A stretch of 64,000 nt of DNA from Pseudomonas sp. PICF141 (GCF_002286815.1 NZ_MUNM01000050.1:124001-188000), one strand, 5' to 3'; shown: positions 20,846-32,882, counted from the first letter of the stretch. Program-made: numbers and translations. The notes: generated by a model not told the origin, from the sequence alone.

Positions 20846-21976
20846 TCAACCTCCCATGGCCTGGCGGTAGGCGCGAGCAGTGATCTTCGCGCAACGCTCC
20901 CAGGAAAAAAGCCTTGCCTGCTGCAATCCGGCTTTTCGGCATGCCTGCCAATGTGTTTGATCGTCGATCAGCCGGCGCATGGCATCGCGCAGGCCGTCTG
21001 GATCGTCGGGTTCAATATAGTTGCCCGCAACGCCTGCGACTTCAGGCATGGCCGAACGTCGGGTCAGGATGACCGGCGTGCCGCTGGCCATGGCCTCCAG
21101 CACGGGTAGGCCGAAGCCTTCATAGCGCGACGGGAAAATCAGCGCCCGGGCGCCGGCCAACAGCTGCGCGACCTGCTCGTCGGGCAGGTAACCGAGCAAA
21201 CACACATGACCATTGGCCAATGCCTGGTGCAGCTCATCGTTGAAGTGTTCGCGCTGCCAGCCAGCCATGCCCACGATCAACAGTGGAAAGCGCTGACGCA
21301 ATGCTTCCGGAAGTTGGGCGTGGGCGCGCAGGGCCAGCGTCAGGTTCTTGCGGGGTTCCAGGGTGCCTACGCAGAGAAAATAATCCCGCATCTCGACCCC
21401 GTGGGCCTTGAGCATCGCATCGATGGCCTCAGGCTCGCGTGGGTGGAAACGTGCCGCCACGCCCAGCGGGGCGACTACAAAACGCTCGGCCGGCAGTGCG
21501 AAACAGGCTTGAGCCTCGTCGGCAATGTACTGCGAGTCGGTAAGAATCAGCTGCGCCTGTTGCACGCCATCGGCCAGTCGCCGCTCGATTTCTCGCAGGC
21601 GTGCCGGTGGTTGCGTCTCGGGATAGTGCAGGTGCGTCAGGTCATGCAAGGTGATGACCGTCGGGCCGTCGAACGACAACGGCCACAGACTGGGTTCGTG
21701 ATAAAGGTCGATTGCCTGCGTGCGGCCTTGATCAAAGCGCTTCTGCGCCAGCCAGCGTCGAGCCTGATACGCCCCCGGTATCTGCCGCAGCAATGGCGTC
21801 AGTCGCGAGTAGCCCGGCATGGCGGCCTCGGGTAGCGAAGAACTCCAGCCCCAGCCATGGAACAGCGACAACTCGACATCCGGCTCGCCGGCCAGGGCAT
21901 TCACCAGTTCGGCGACGTAATGGCCGATACCGGTGCGCGGGGCCTGGAGGATTCGGGCATTAAGGGCAATTCGCAT
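20846..21976 (-). CDS. wbpY: A-band rhamnan glycosyltransferase WbpY
   Basis: A 376-residue GT4-type glycosyltransferase of D-rhamnan synthesis. The N-terminus is MRIALNARILQAPRTGIGHY, and the donor site block is FPSRYEGFGLPVLEAMASGT. I chose ATG 21976, which overlaps the wbpX end by 17 bases; the frame is open upstream but only as a shadow of wbpX. It lies directly before wbpZ. Corresponds to PA5448. Confidence 0.92.
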   Translation of the reverse strand: MRIALNARILQAPRTGIGHYVAELVNALAGEPDVELSLFHGWGWSSSLPEAAMPGYSRLTPLLRQIPGAYQARRWLAQKRFDQGRTQAIDLYHEPSLWPLSFDGPTVITLHDLTHLHYPETQPPARLREIERRLADGVQQAQLILTDSQYIADEAQACFALPAERFVVAPLGVAARFHPREPEAIDAMLKAHGVEMRDYFLCVGTLEPRKNLTLALRAHAQLPEALRQRFPLLIVGMAGWQREHFNDELHQALANGHVCLLGYLPDEQVAQLLAGARALIFPSRYEGFGLPVLEAMASGTPVILTRRSAMPEVAGVAGNYIEPDDPDGLRDAMRRLIDDQTHWQACRKAGLQQARLFSWERCAKITARAYRQAMGG

Positions 21977-23327
21977 GTTGCCTCTCTTGCTCTGCGGGTG
22001 TTTCCACCAGGTTGCGCAGGGTTCGCTCGGCCAGTTGCGCACTGGCTTCCCGCCAGCCGATCCAGCGCCAGTCCGCCACATCGCGGGCGGCCGGGAATTG
22101 TTTGCTGCTCTCGAATCGGGCAACCAGATCGGCCAGGTTCTGTGGTTCGGCCAGGTCGAAGTAGGCCATGAATTCGCCGCCTATTTCACGGAAGACCGGA
22201 ATGTCGCTGCCCATGGCCGGCAAACCGCGTTGCATGGCTTCCACCAGTGGCAAGCCGAAGCCTTCGACGTAGGACGGAAACACCAGCGCGCTGGCGTGGG
22301 AATAGGCATGTTCGAGGCTGGTGTCGCTCAGGTCGTTAAACATGAACAGGCGCTTGTTCAGCTGCGGGTGATTGCGTACCCGGGCGAGCAGGGCATCGCA
22401 TTTCCAGCCAATGCGCCCGGCGATGCACAGTCGGGCAGTGGAACCTGCGGCCCAGGCGAGTTCGAAGGCGTCCAGCAAGTAGTCGTGGTTCTTGCGCGGC
22501 TCGATGGTGCTGACCATCAGGAACACCGGTTCCGGGGTATCGAACAGCCGGGTCAGGCGTGTTTCGACAGCGGCGGTTTCTTCACGCAGGTCCAGTTCGG
22601 AGCCCAGATGGAAGTAGTCGAACCACAAGGTGTCGGCTTTGGCAGGGCCGACGCGACGATGCAATTCATCGCGCACCTGATCGCGCACCGTGGCAGAAAT
22701 CGCCACGTAGCCGTCGGCGGTTTTGGCGATCCAGTCGAACCATTCGTTGAAAATCTGCACCAGTCGCGTGTCGTAGAACTGCGGGTGGGTCAGGGGAATC
22801 AGGTCGTAGATCACCGAGACAATGCCCACGCCTTCGCGTTTGAGTTGTTCGGCCAGCGGGAAGAAATCGGCGTGCCAGGACGAATCCAGCAACACCAGTT
22901 GGTCGCCCGGTTGATGCTGCAGCGGCGAGCATCGTTTGGGTAGGTAATAGTGATTGATCCGGTCAATCAGGCGCAGCGGTACGCTGAAACCCGCCAGCGC
23001 CGTGAGGCGGTAAGCCGCGTACAGCGCGCGCCGGGTCCATCGCGAGGTGCAGCGTTTGTCGAGACGCTGGTGCAGTTGCCAGAAACGATGGGCCAATCGC
23101 TCAAGACGCCCACCGAATTCCATCAGCCCATTGAAAAAGGGGATGCCCGAAGGGCTCAGTTTCAGCACCCGGTAGAGCTTGCCCTTGAGCATCACCACCG
23201 GGATGCACTCAACGCCATCGACGCGTTCAGGCAACTGGTTGATGACGTTGCGCACCACTCGCTGAATGCCCGAATTGACCTTGGGGTGCTGGAATACGTA
23301 CGTGCATTCCACCAGGAGACGGGTCAT
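21960..23327 (-). CDS. wbpX: A-band rhamnan glycosyltransferase WbpX
   Basis: A 455-residue GT4-type glycosyltransferase for D-rhamnan chain extension. The N-terminus is MTRLLVECTYVFQHPKVNSG. The GT4 catalytic block FPSYVEGFGLPLVEAMQRGL is near residue 355-375. It overlaps wzt by 4 bases and wbpY by 17, indicating translational coupling. Corresponds to PA5449 in position and size. Confidence 0.92.
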   Translation of the reverse strand: MTRLLVECTYVFQHPKVNSGIQRVVRNVINQLPERVDGVECIPVVMLKGKLYRVLKLSPSGIPFFNGLMEFGGRLERLAHRFWQLHQRLDKRCTSRWTRRALYAAYRLTALAGFSVPLRLIDRINHYYLPKRCSPLQHQPGDQLVLLDSSWHADFFPLAEQLKREGVGIVSVIYDLIPLTHPQFYDTRLVQIFNEWFDWIAKTADGYVAISATVRDQVRDELHRRVGPAKADTLWFDYFHLGSELDLREETAAVETRLTRLFDTPEPVFLMVSTIEPRKNHDYLLDAFELAWAAGSTARLCIAGRIGWKCDALLARVRNHPQLNKRLFMFNDLSDTSLEHAYSHASALVFPSYVEGFGLPLVEAMQRGLPAMGSDIPVFREIGGEFMAYFDLAEPQNLADLVARFESSKQFPAARDVADWRWIGWREASAQLAERTLRNLVETPAEQERQHANCP

Positions 23328-24577
23328 GGCGTGTTCTCCGAAACAATCGATTCAGCCGCGCGAGTGATGGTGGTTTTCGCCCCCAGCCACGAACAGCCGA
23401 CGAAGTCTTCGTGTCGGTTGTTGATCACATGGAACACCAGGCCGTAGTCGCGCCACTCGAAATTGCGGTCCAGGTGCGAGTCCAGTCGCGACAGGCTCAG
23501 GGCCACGGAATAATTGCCTTTGCCCAGGCCCATGACGAAGGCGAAGCGGTAGGTCAGCCGCTCGCCGGCCTGCAGATCGGTGAGGGCGAGGTCCTGACGA
23601 TGGGTGTTGATGCCGTACATGGCCTGGCCCAGGCGATCCTTGATCATGAAACCCAGCACCAGGCGTTCGATGTCCTGACGCACTTCGACTTGCACCTCAA
23701 GCACGACCGGCTGGCCGACTTCGGCGGCATCGATGGCACGTTCGCGCTCATCGAGCAGGCGCACGCTGAGAATCCCGGCTTCACCGGTGCCGGAAACGGT
23801 TTGCACCTGGCCATCCGCGAGCATTTCCTGACGCACCGTCTGGCCTTCGCGCTCGGCGAGCAGGGCGTTGTAGTAGTCCATGACGGCTTCGGGCTTGCCG
23901 TGCATGGCCATGCGGCCGTTCTCCAGAAGAATTGCCGAATCGCAGATCGACTGAATCGCCGAGCGGTCGTGGGACACGATCAGCAAGGTGGTGCCGGCCC
24001 TGCGAAAACTGCGGATGCGTTCGAAGCTCTTGTGCTGGAAGTAGGCGTCGCCCACCGACAGCGCTTCGTCGACGATCAGGATGTCCGGGCGCCGCGCGGT
24101 GGCCACGCTGAACGCCAGGCGCATCTGCATGCCGCTGGAGTAGGTGCGCACCGGGTGGTCGATGGCTTCGCCGATTTCCGCGAAATGTTCGATCTGGGGC
24201 ATCAAGGCTTCGATTTCTTCGACCTGCATACCCAGCAATTGCCCGGCCATGATCGCGTTTTGCCGACCAGTGAACTCCGGGTGAAACCCCATGCCCAGTT
24301 CCAGCAGGGCGGCGACGCGGCCTTCGAGCTGGATCTGCCCACAGGTAGGTTGGGTGGTGCCGGTGATCATCTTCAGCAAGGTACTTTTGCCGGCACCGTT
24401 GACCCCGACAATGCCCACCGCTTCACCGGGCGCAATCTCGAACGCTACGTCTTGCAGCACCCAGTGCTGGCGATGGCGGATCGGCGAAAACGGAATCAGC
24501 CACTCAGCCAGTCGGCTCCAGCGTGTGGGGTATTGCTTGTAGGCCTTGCCCAGGCCGGTTACGCATATGTGCCCCAT
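23324..24577 (-). CDS. wzt: A-band O-antigen ABC transporter ATP-binding protein Wzt
   Basis: A 417-residue ATPase of the ABC exporter that moves completed D-rhamnan across the inner membrane. Walker A is [12 protein letters not shown], the ABC signature YSSGMQMRLAFS, and Walker B ILIVDEALSVGD. The ABC domain spans about residues 1-245. The C-terminal extension (about 260-417) is the carbohydrate-binding domain typical of Wzt proteins that recognise a modified chain end, which fits the methyltransferase genes next door. It overlaps wzm by 1 base and wbpX by 4. Confidence 0.95.
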   Translation of the reverse strand: MGHICVTGLGKAYKQYPTRWSRLAEWLIPFSPIRHRQHWVLQDVAFEIAPGEAVGIVGVNGAGKSTLLKMITGTTQPTCGQIQLEGRVAALLELGMGFHPEFTGRQNAIMAGQLLGMQVEEIEALMPQIEHFAEIGEAIDHPVRTYSSGMQMRLAFSVATARRPDILIVDEALSVGDAYFQHKSFERIRSFRRAGTTLLIVSHDRSAIQSICDSAILLENGRMAMHGKPEAVMDYYNALLAEREGQTVRQEMLADGQVQTVSGTGEAGILSVRLLDERERAIDAAEVGQPVVLEVQVEVRQDIERLVLGFMIKDRLGQAMYGINTHRQDLALTDLQAGERLTYRFAFVMGLGKGNYSVALSLSRLDSHLDRNFEWRDYGLVFHVINNRHEDFVGCSWLGAKTTITRAAESIVSENTP

Positions 24578-25374
24578 CAGAGTTCATCCACCATTTCGCC
24601 GACCCGCTGACGAAACAGTCGCAGACCGATCACGCAGAACAGCACGCCGATCACGAAAATCGGCAGCAGCGAACTCCAGACCGGCCATTGGCCGTAGAGG
24701 AACAGGTTCTGGTAACTGCCCATCAGGTTCGTCAGCGGGTTGAGTTGCAACAGCCGCTGGACCCACTCGGGCAGGATGCTCAGCGGGTACACAATCGGGG
24801 TCAGCCAGAACCAGAATTGCAGGCAGATGGCGAACAGTTGCCCGACATCGCGAAAGAACACGTTCAGCACGCCAAGGATCATTCCCAGCCCGGCGCAGAA
24901 CATCACTTGCAATGCCATCAGCGGCAGCAACGCCAGCAGGGCCATGCCCGGCAAGCGCCCGGTGATCAGCAGAAAGCCCAGGAACAGCGCGATGATGATC
25001 GCGAAGTTGATGCCGGCATTGAACAGCACGATCACCGGCAGGCAGATTCTGGGGAAGCTGATTTTCTTCAGCAGGTTGGCGTTTTCCAGAAACATGTTCT
25101 GGCTGCGCAGGGTGATTTCCGAGAACAGACCCCAGGTCAGCAACCCGGCGCAGAGGTAGATGCTGTAGGCCATGCCATCATCCACACCCGGCAAGCGTGC
25201 GCGCATGATGTGGGAAAAAATCACCGTGTAGACGACGATCATCGACAGCGGGTTGAGCACGGTCCACAAGGCACCGAACAGCGAATTGCGATAACGCGCT
25301 TGAAACTCTCGCTTGACGCTACCGAGGATGAAACCTCGATAGCTCCACAGCGAGCGATACAGGGAAAGCAACAT
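24577..25374 (-). CDS. wzm: A-band O-antigen ABC transporter permease Wzm
   Basis: A 265-residue ABC-2 type permease with about six transmembrane helices (for example MIVVYTVIFSHIM, FAIIIALFLGFLLI, LLPIFVIGVLFCVIGL). It partners Wzt in polysaccharide export. It begins directly after the wbpW stop codon and overlaps wzt by one base. Corresponds to PA5451. Confidence 0.95.
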   Translation of the reverse strand: MLLSLYRSLWSYRGFILGSVKREFQARYRNSLFGALWTVLNPLSMIVVYTVIFSHIMRARLPGVDDGMAYSIYLCAGLLTWGLFSEITLRSQNMFLENANLLKKISFPRICLPVIVLFNAGINFAIIIALFLGFLLITGRLPGMALLALLPLMALQVMFCAGLGMILGVLNVFFRDVGQLFAICLQFWFWLTPIVYPLSILPEWVQRLLQLNPLTNLMGSYQNLFLYGQWPVWSSLLPIFVIGVLFCVIGLRLFRQRVGEMVDEL

Positions 25375-26817
25375 TCAAACCGTCCTGCCGTATTGGTCTT
25401 CGAAGCGAACGATATCGTCCTCCCCCAGGTATTCACCGCTTTGCACTTCGATGATCACCAGGTCGATCACGCCGGGGTTTTCCAGACGGTGCCGGTGCCC
25501 GGCGGCAATGAACGTCGATTCGTTTTTGGCTACCAGGTGCGACCCGGAACCGTTGTTGGTGACCTTGGCCATGCCTTCGACCACCACCCAGTGTTCGTTG
25601 CGGTGGTGGTGCATCTGCAACGACAACTTGGCCCCGGGTTTGACCACGATACGTTTGATCTTGAAGCGCGGACCTTCCTCGAGCACGGTGTACGTGCCCC
25701 ACGGTCGGCTGACTGTGCGGTGCAGGCGATAGGCTTCGTGTTTTTTGTCCTTGAGTTGCCGGGCCACCCGCCGCACATCCTGGGCGCGGTCGGCGTGGGC
25801 CACCAGCACGGCATCGGCAGTGTCGATGATGATCAGGTTATCCACACCCACGGCGGCGACCAATCGGTCTTCGCTCTGGACGAAGTTGTTGTGGCTGTCG
25901 ATGAAGATCGCTTCGCCGCTGGCGCGATTGTGCTGTGCATCGGCCGGCACCAATGCCGCCACGGCGCCCCAGGAACCAATGTCGCTCCAGTCGAAAGAGG
26001 CTGGCACCACGACCACCTTGTCGGAGCGCTCCATCAAGGCGTAGTCGATGGAGATGTCGGTGATTTCGGCGAAGTGCGTGGGTGACAGTTCCTGTTGCAG
26101 GCAACCGCCGGTTTCCACCGGCGCACTGGCCGCCATGCAGGCCCGAGCCTGTTCCAGCAATGCGGGGGCGTGAAGGTGCAACTCGGCCAGCAGCGTGGCG
26201 ATCGAGAAGCAGAACATCCCCGAATTCCACAGGAAATTACCGCTCTCCAGATAATGCGTGGCGGTTTGCAGGTCGGGTTTCTCGACGAAGCGCTGCACCT
26301 TGGCGGCGCCTTTGTCGTCCAGCGGGGCACCGGTTTCGATGTAGCCGAAGCCGGTTTCCGGGGCTGTCGGCACGACGCCGAAGGTCACCAGATGACCGGC
26401 CTTGGCCAGCGTCATGGCATGCTCGACCGCGCTCTTCAATGCATCTTCATCGAGAATCAGATGGTCGGCGGGCATCACCACCATGATCGCTTCATCACCG
26501 TGCAGGGCTTGTAGCGAAAGGGCGGCCGCCGCGATGGCCGGGGCTGTGTTGCGGCCCGTCGGCTCGAGCAGAAAATGCCCGCGATGGCGCTCCAGGCGCG
26601 CCTCCTGATAGTGATCCTTGCTCTGGAAGTAATAGTCGCGGTTGGTCACCGTGACGATATCGCCCCAGCCATCGAGCAAACCGGCCGCACGCCGATAAGT
26701 TTTACTCAGCAGTGAATGACCGTCGGGCAGGGTCATGAACGGCTTGGGATGGCCTTCGCGAGACACCGGCCACAATCGGGTGCCGGCACCGCCGGAGAGA
26801 ATCACGGGAATCAGCAT
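25375..26817 (-). CDS. wbpW: Mannose-1-phosphate guanylyltransferase / mannose-6-phosphate isomerase
   Basis: A 480-residue bifunctional enzyme supplying GDP-D-mannose for D-rhamnose synthesis. The N-terminal nucleotidyltransferase has PVILSGGAGTRLWPVSREGH and the FVEKPD block near residue 174. The C-terminal cupin-type isomerase domain has KPGAKLSLQMHHHRNEHWVV. Start ATG 26817 lies 3 bases after the gmd stop. Corresponds to PA5452 WbpW. An exact DnaA box falls inside the gene at 25838. Confidence 0.95.
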   Translation of the reverse strand: MLIPVILSGGAGTRLWPVSREGHPKPFMTLPDGHSLLSKTYRRAAGLLDGWGDIVTVTNRDYYFQSKDHYQEARLERHRGHFLLEPTGRNTAPAIAAAALSLQALHGDEAIMVVMPADHLILDEDALKSAVEHAMTLAKAGHLVTFGVVPTAPETGFGYIETGAPLDDKGAAKVQRFVEKPDLQTATHYLESGNFLWNSGMFCFSIATLLAELHLHAPALLEQARACMAASAPVETGGCLQQELSPTHFAEITDISIDYALMERSDKVVVVPASFDWSDIGSWGAVAALVPADAQHNRASGEAIFIDSHNNFVQSEDRLVAAVGVDNLIIIDTADAVLVAHADRAQDVRRVARQLKDKKHEAYRLHRTVSRPWGTYTVLEEGPRFKIKRIVVKPGAKLSLQMHHHRNEHWVVVEGMAKVTNNGSGSHLVAKNESTFIAAGHRHRLENPGVIDLVIIEVQSGEYLGEDDIVRFEDQYGRTV

Positions 26818-26820
26818 GGC

Positions 26821-28703
<1,883 letters not shown>

Positions 28704-29128
28704 TCAGCGGTCCCCTCAATGCTGAACTTCTGCCACTTCCCACAGGCTTTAGGAAAAGTCTGTCAGACCGAAGAAAAACCTTCGTAGGAAGACAGGCGAA
28801 GTCGTTGTTGTAATTGTTTGGTAGCCAATCTGTGCCAATTGCGCAGCAATTTCAATAAGTCCCACCGTGACTGATCAGTTCTCGTTTTTGCAGGCCTTTT
28901 TATTCTCGCCGAGCGGTTCACGAACCCTTAATGGATGTGTTTAGAATGCCCCTCGTCACGATCGCCCAGGGTTCGGCAGGGTTGTTCTGCAATGCCGCGA
29001 AACTGACCACTAAAACAAGAACGTAGACGGGCATGAAGACTATAGACGAGGACGACACACCGACTCGATCCGTGGCTTTGCCGTCATAGAGTGAGGTCGC
29101 CGGGATGGCGGCTTCATCGTGGGATGCC
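28704..29128. promoter_or_regulatory. Divergent promoter region of the two A-band transcription units
   Basis: A 425-base non-coding gap between rmd (minus) and the first glycosyltransferase (plus). It is more AT-rich than the flanks and contains a short inverted repeat AATTGC-GCA-GCAATT (28837-28851) and a small CGAAG/CTTCG hairpin near 28769-28784. I could not place a convincing -35/-10 pair or a JUMPstart element. A 73-codon minus-strand frame (28918-29139) has one hydrophobic stretch but no supporting features and overlaps the next gene. Confidence 0.5.
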
Positions 29129-30694
29129 ATGAATTTCATTCTTTACTCGGACGTCAACGACAGTTCCATCAGCCAGAGCCTCGGTCGTCCCGAATACAGT
29201 TATTACTTCGTGCTCAAGGCTTATCGCCCTGTGCTCGAAAGCCTTGGGCGGGTGCATGTGGTGTCCTCCACCGCCGAAGTCGATCCTCTCTACAGGCAGC
29301 TGCGTGCCGCCGGCGAAGACGGCTTGTTCCTGTCTTTCACCCCGCCGCAGAAAACCCCGAGCGACCTTGAGTGCCCGACCATGTGCGTGGTGGCCTGGGA
29401 GTTCGATTCGATTCCCGATGAGCAGTGGGACAACGATCCACGCCAGGACTGGACGCGCATGCTGGCGCGCCAGGGCCGGGTGATTACGCTCTCCAGTCAT
29501 ACGGCCCGGGCGATCCGTAGGGCCATGGGCGAAGCATTTCCGGTGTTGGTCTTGCCGACTCCGTTGTGGGAAAACTTCGCCGCCATTCGTAGCCGTCATA
29601 CCAGTGTGCCGGTCAATGCCGGTTCGACACTCGACATCAAGGGCTGCATCCTTGATAACCGTACGCTGGGGTTGTCCGCCGACTCGCTGATTCCTCCGCC
29701 GCTGACCGCTGAGCAACAGGCGGAGCTCGAGGCCTCGCGCCCGCCGCCGCTGACCCTGAAGCGCCGCTTCGTCATCGCCAGGCACTACTTGCGCCTGTGG
29801 GCGCTGGACCTGGGCAAGGCGCAACCGGTGCCGGTCCATCGCACTCACTTTTTGAGCCAGTGGTACTGGGAGGGCATTCGCGATCTGTTGTCTGACCCGG
29901 CTCATTCCAGGCTCGCAAAATACTTCCCGGGCATTGCCGGTCCACAGTCGGTGCCGGTCCATGTACCCGCAGCCGTGGACCTTCCGGACACTACGGAGCA
30001 GGTGCAGACCCATGTCGACGGCGTGGTCTACGTCACCGTGTTCAATCCCAAGGACGGGCGCAAGAATTGGCATCAACTGATCAGCGCATTCTGCTGGGCG
30101 TTCCGTGACACCGCGGACGCCACACTGGTACTGAAGATTACCCAGAGCGATCTGTCGTCCTATTACACCGAGTTGATGACCTTGCTGGCGCAACTGTCCC
30201 CGTTCGCCTGCCGGGTGGTGGTGATGCACGGTTTCCTGGACGATCCGCAATATGCCCGGCTCTATGAGGCGGCGAGTTATTACGTCAACGCCTCGCGCTG
30301 CGAAGGCTTGTGTCTGCCGCTGATGGAGTTCATGGCCAGTGGCAAACCGGTGATCGCCCCGGATCACACGGCCATGGAGGATTACATCGATGAGCGCGTG
30401 GCGTTTGTGGTCAAGTCCAGCGAAGAGCTGACCATCTGGCCTCAGGACACCCGCATCATCTATCGGACCCTGCGTTATCGACCGGACTGGGGGTCGTTGA
30501 AAACGGCCTACGAAAACAGCTACCGGATCGCCAAGGAACAGCCGTTGGAGTATCAGCAGATGGCTCATGCCGCGGTCGAGCGCATGCACGATTACTGCGC
30601 CTTCACTCCAGTGCAACAGCGCCTGGCGGACTTTTTCGGGCTGGCGCCACACGTTGTGCCAGCAACGGCCGTAACGGATGACGCCTCATGCTGA
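29129..30694 (+). CDS. A-band accessory glycosyltransferase (PA5455-like)
   Basis: A 521-residue GT4-type glycosyltransferase. The N-terminus MNFILYSDVNDSSISQSLGR aligns with the next protein's start, supporting ATG 29129 over ATG 29105. The C-terminal donor block is NASRCEGLCLPLMEFMASGK followed by PVIAPDHTAMEDY. The first ~150 residues are paralogous to the downstream gene (EYSYYFVLKAYRPVLESLGR). Position and neighbours equal PA5455, which with PA5456-PA5459 is reported to be needed for common polysaccharide antigen. It probably adds or modifies chain-terminal sugars. Confidence 0.88.
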   Translation: MNFILYSDVNDSSISQSLGRPEYSYYFVLKAYRPVLESLGRVHVVSSTAEVDPLYRQLRAAGEDGLFLSFTPPQKTPSDLECPTMCVVAWEFDSIPDEQWDNDPRQDWTRMLARQGRVITLSSHTARAIRRAMGEAFPVLVLPTPLWENFAAIRSRHTSVPVNAGSTLDIKGCILDNRTLGLSADSLIPPPLTAEQQAELEASRPPPLTLKRRFVIARHYLRLWALDLGKAQPVPVHRTHFLSQWYWEGIRDLLSDPAHSRLAKYFPGIAGPQSVPVHVPAAVDLPDTTEQVQTHVDGVVYVTVFNPKDGRKNWHQLISAFCWAFRDTADATLVLKITQSDLSSYYTELMTLLAQLSPFACRVVVMHGFLDDPQYARLYEAASYYVNASRCEGLCLPLMEFMASGKPVIAPDHTAMEDYIDERVAFVVKSSEELTIWPQDTRIIYRTLRYRPDWGSLKTAYENSYRIAKEQPLEYQQMAHAAVERMHDYCAFTPVQQRLADFFGLAPHVVPATAVTDDASC

Positions 30695-31992
30695 TCATCA
30701 TTCATTCGGAAACCAATCAGCGCACCATTGCCCAGAACCTGGGCCGTTCGGAATACAGCTACTACTTCGTGCTCAAAGAGTATCGACCGGTGCTGGAGCG
30801 ACTGGGACGGGTGGTGGAAGTCAGCGACCCGCAGGCTGAAGTCGATGCTTTGTACCTCGACTGTCTGTCCCGTGGCGAAGACTGCGTGTTCCTGTCGTTC
30901 TCGCCGCCCCATCGCACGCCGGTGCATTTCGCCTGTCCGACCCTGGCGGTGTTTGCGTGGGAATTCAGCACCATTCCCAACGAGCCGTTCGCCGGTGAAC
31001 CGCGTAACGACTGGCGTACGGTATTGCGCGCGAGCGGTGCTGCGATCACCCATTCCAGCTACACCGTCAATGCCGTGCGCGAAGCCATGGGCGCCGACTA
31101 TCCGATCATCGCGGTGCCGGCGCCGGTGTGGGATCGCTTTGCCGCACGGGGTGCGCAATTGCAGCGTCAGCCGAAGGCCCGGCAGGTGCGATTGAAGATC
31201 AAAGGCTTGCTGGCGGACAGTCGTCAACTTGATCTGCGGGCCTTTGGTCCTGTGCATTTGCGTGCCGGCAAGGGCATCGACTTTCAGGCGCCCGCTCGTG
31301 AACAGGCGCTGGTGCTCGATGGTGTGATCTACACCTCGGTGTTCAACCCCGGCGACGGGCGCAAGAATTGGGAAGACATGCTGAGTGCTTTTTGCGTGAC
31401 CTTCCGCGAGGTAGAAGATGCCACGCTGGTGCTCAAACTGACGCATCACGATGCCGAAGAAGCGCTGACCGATATCCTTCATCACCTGTACAAAAACCAG
31501 CCCTACCGCTGCCGTATCGTGTTGATTTATGGCTACCTCGCGGATGCGGATTACGAGCGTCTGGTGCAGGCCACGAGTTACGTGGTGAATACGTCCTATG
31601 GCGAAGGCCAGTGCCTGCCGCTGATGGAGTTCATGTCCTGCGGCAAGCCGGCAGTGGCGCCGCGCACCACGGCGATGATTGATTATCTGGACGCGGACAA
31701 TGCTTTCCTCATCGATTCCACGGATGAGCTGACGGCCTGGCCCCACGACCCGCGAAAGGCGTTTCGCACCCTGCGTTACATCACCAACTGGGCCTCGCTG
31801 TGCACGGCTTATCAGGCCAGCTACGCGGTGGCCATGGATGATCCGCAACGCTATGCAAGGATGTCCGCCCACGCGGTGACCAGCCTGCAAAACTTTTGCA
31901 GCCAGGCAACCGCTGAACAGCGTCTGAAAGAATTCCTCGCCCGGCTGTTCGAAACCCGCGCTGCGGCTGCCATGGAAACCCCTCAGGCATGA
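30688..31992 (+). CDS. A-band accessory glycosyltransferase (PA5456-like)
   Basis: A 434-residue GT4-type glycosyltransferase and tandem paralogue of the preceding gene: both share the N-terminal LGRxEYSYYFVLK block and the VFNPxDGRKNW block. The donor site is NTSYGEGQCLPLMEFMSCGK. It overlaps the preceding stop by 7 bases. It is about 90 residues shorter than its neighbour, lacking the long middle insertion. Counterpart of PA5456; the linkage formed is unknown. Confidence 0.88.
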   Translation: MLIIIHSETNQRTIAQNLGRSEYSYYFVLKEYRPVLERLGRVVEVSDPQAEVDALYLDCLSRGEDCVFLSFSPPHRTPVHFACPTLAVFAWEFSTIPNEPFAGEPRNDWRTVLRASGAAITHSSYTVNAVREAMGADYPIIAVPAPVWDRFAARGAQLQRQPKARQVRLKIKGLLADSRQLDLRAFGPVHLRAGKGIDFQAPAREQALVLDGVIYTSVFNPGDGRKNWEDMLSAFCVTFREVEDATLVLKLTHHDAEEALTDILHHLYKNQPYRCRIVLIYGYLADADYERLVQATSYVVNTSYGEGQCLPLMEFMSCGKPAVAPRTTAMIDYLDADNAFLIDSTDELTAWPHDPRKAFRTLRYITNWASLCTAYQASYAVAMDDPQRYARMSAHAVTSLQNFCSQATAEQRLKEFLARLFETRAAAAMETPQA

Positions 31993-32882
31993 TCCGCGCA
32001 TTGATGAGGCGGCTGCGTCCGATGGCGCAACCCAAAGCTGTGCCTGCGCCGGTTGCGCAAGGCAGTGTGTCACCGCGCGATGTCGGCTTGCACGACGCCA
32101 TCCTCGATGGCTGGTTTTTGAACGACAGCGGCGAATTGCTCAAGGGTTTTGCAATCACGGCGCACGACACTTTGCTGGACGTCGGTTGCGGTGAAGGCGT
32201 TGCGACGTTGTTTGCGGTGCGGCAGGGCGCCTCGGTTATTTTCACCGACAGTGAGCACGACAAGGTCCGTGATCTGGCCCGGCAAGTGGACGCGCAGACG
32301 GACAAGCCCCACCTGGGATTGGTCAGCAATAGCCTGCCGTTGCCGCTCGCCGATGGCTGCGCAAACAAAATCGTGTGTATGGAAGTGCTTGAGCACATCG
32401 ATCAACCCGAACCCTTCATGGCCGAGCTGGTGCGCATGGGCCGTCCGGGTGCGCAGTATCTGCTCAGCGTACCGGCGCCGGTGGGCGAGCATTTGCAGCA
32501 GGGCATCGCCCCTGCCAGTTATTTTCAGTCACCCAATCACGTGCAGATTTTTACCCCGGAACGTTTCGCCGCCCTGGTGGAGGACGCCGGCCTGGTGATC
32601 GAGCATCGTCAGGCCACCGGGTTTTTCTGGGTGATGGGCATGATCTTTTTCTGGGCCAGCGAGCGCGCGGCCGGGCGCGACTTGGGCGGCGCGGTACGTG
32701 ACCGGATTCAAGCGCCCTATCCGCCGCTGATGGAGAGCTGGGCGAAAACCTGGCAAGACCTGCTGGCGCAACCCAATGGACTGGCGATCAAGCAGATGCT
32801 CGATCAGTTCATGCCCAAGAGTCAGGTGATCATTGCACGTAAACCGATGGCGACCGACTCAAAGGCCGGGACTGCGCCATGA
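31989..32882 (+). CDS. SAM-dependent methyltransferase (PA5457-like)
   Basis: A 297-residue class I methyltransferase with the SAM loop LLDVGCGEGVATLFA (about residues 58-72) and motif II region VCMEVLEHIDQPE. It overlaps the glycosyltransferase by 4 bases (ATGA). It is clearly paralogous to the methyltransferase two genes on (both have GLHDA, GWF and DTLLDVGCG). Probably methylates the non-reducing rhamnose end; 3-O-methylrhamnose is known in P. aeruginosa A-band polymer, but assignment to this gene is inference. Confidence 0.87.
   Translation: MIRALMRRLRPMAQPKAVPAPVAQGSVSPRDVGLHDAILDGWFLNDSGELLKGFAITAHDTLLDVGCGEGVATLFAVRQGASVIFTDSEHDKVRDLARQVDAQTDKPHLGLVSNSLPLPLADGCANKIVCMEVLEHIDQPEPFMAELVRMGRPGAQYLLSVPAPVGEHLQQGIAPASYFQSPNHVQIFTPERFAALVEDAGLVIEHRQATGFFWVMGMIFFWASERAAGRDLGGAVRDRIQAPYPPLMESWAKTWQDLLAQPNGLAIKQMLDQFMPKSQVIIARKPMATDSKAGTAP

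Noticed and set aside
28918..29139. 73-codon minus-strand frame with one hydrophobic segment in the rmd/glycosyltransferase gap
   Set aside because: It overlaps the next gene's start, and its only feature is a single hydrophobic stretch. No ribosome-binding site or recognisable family was found.
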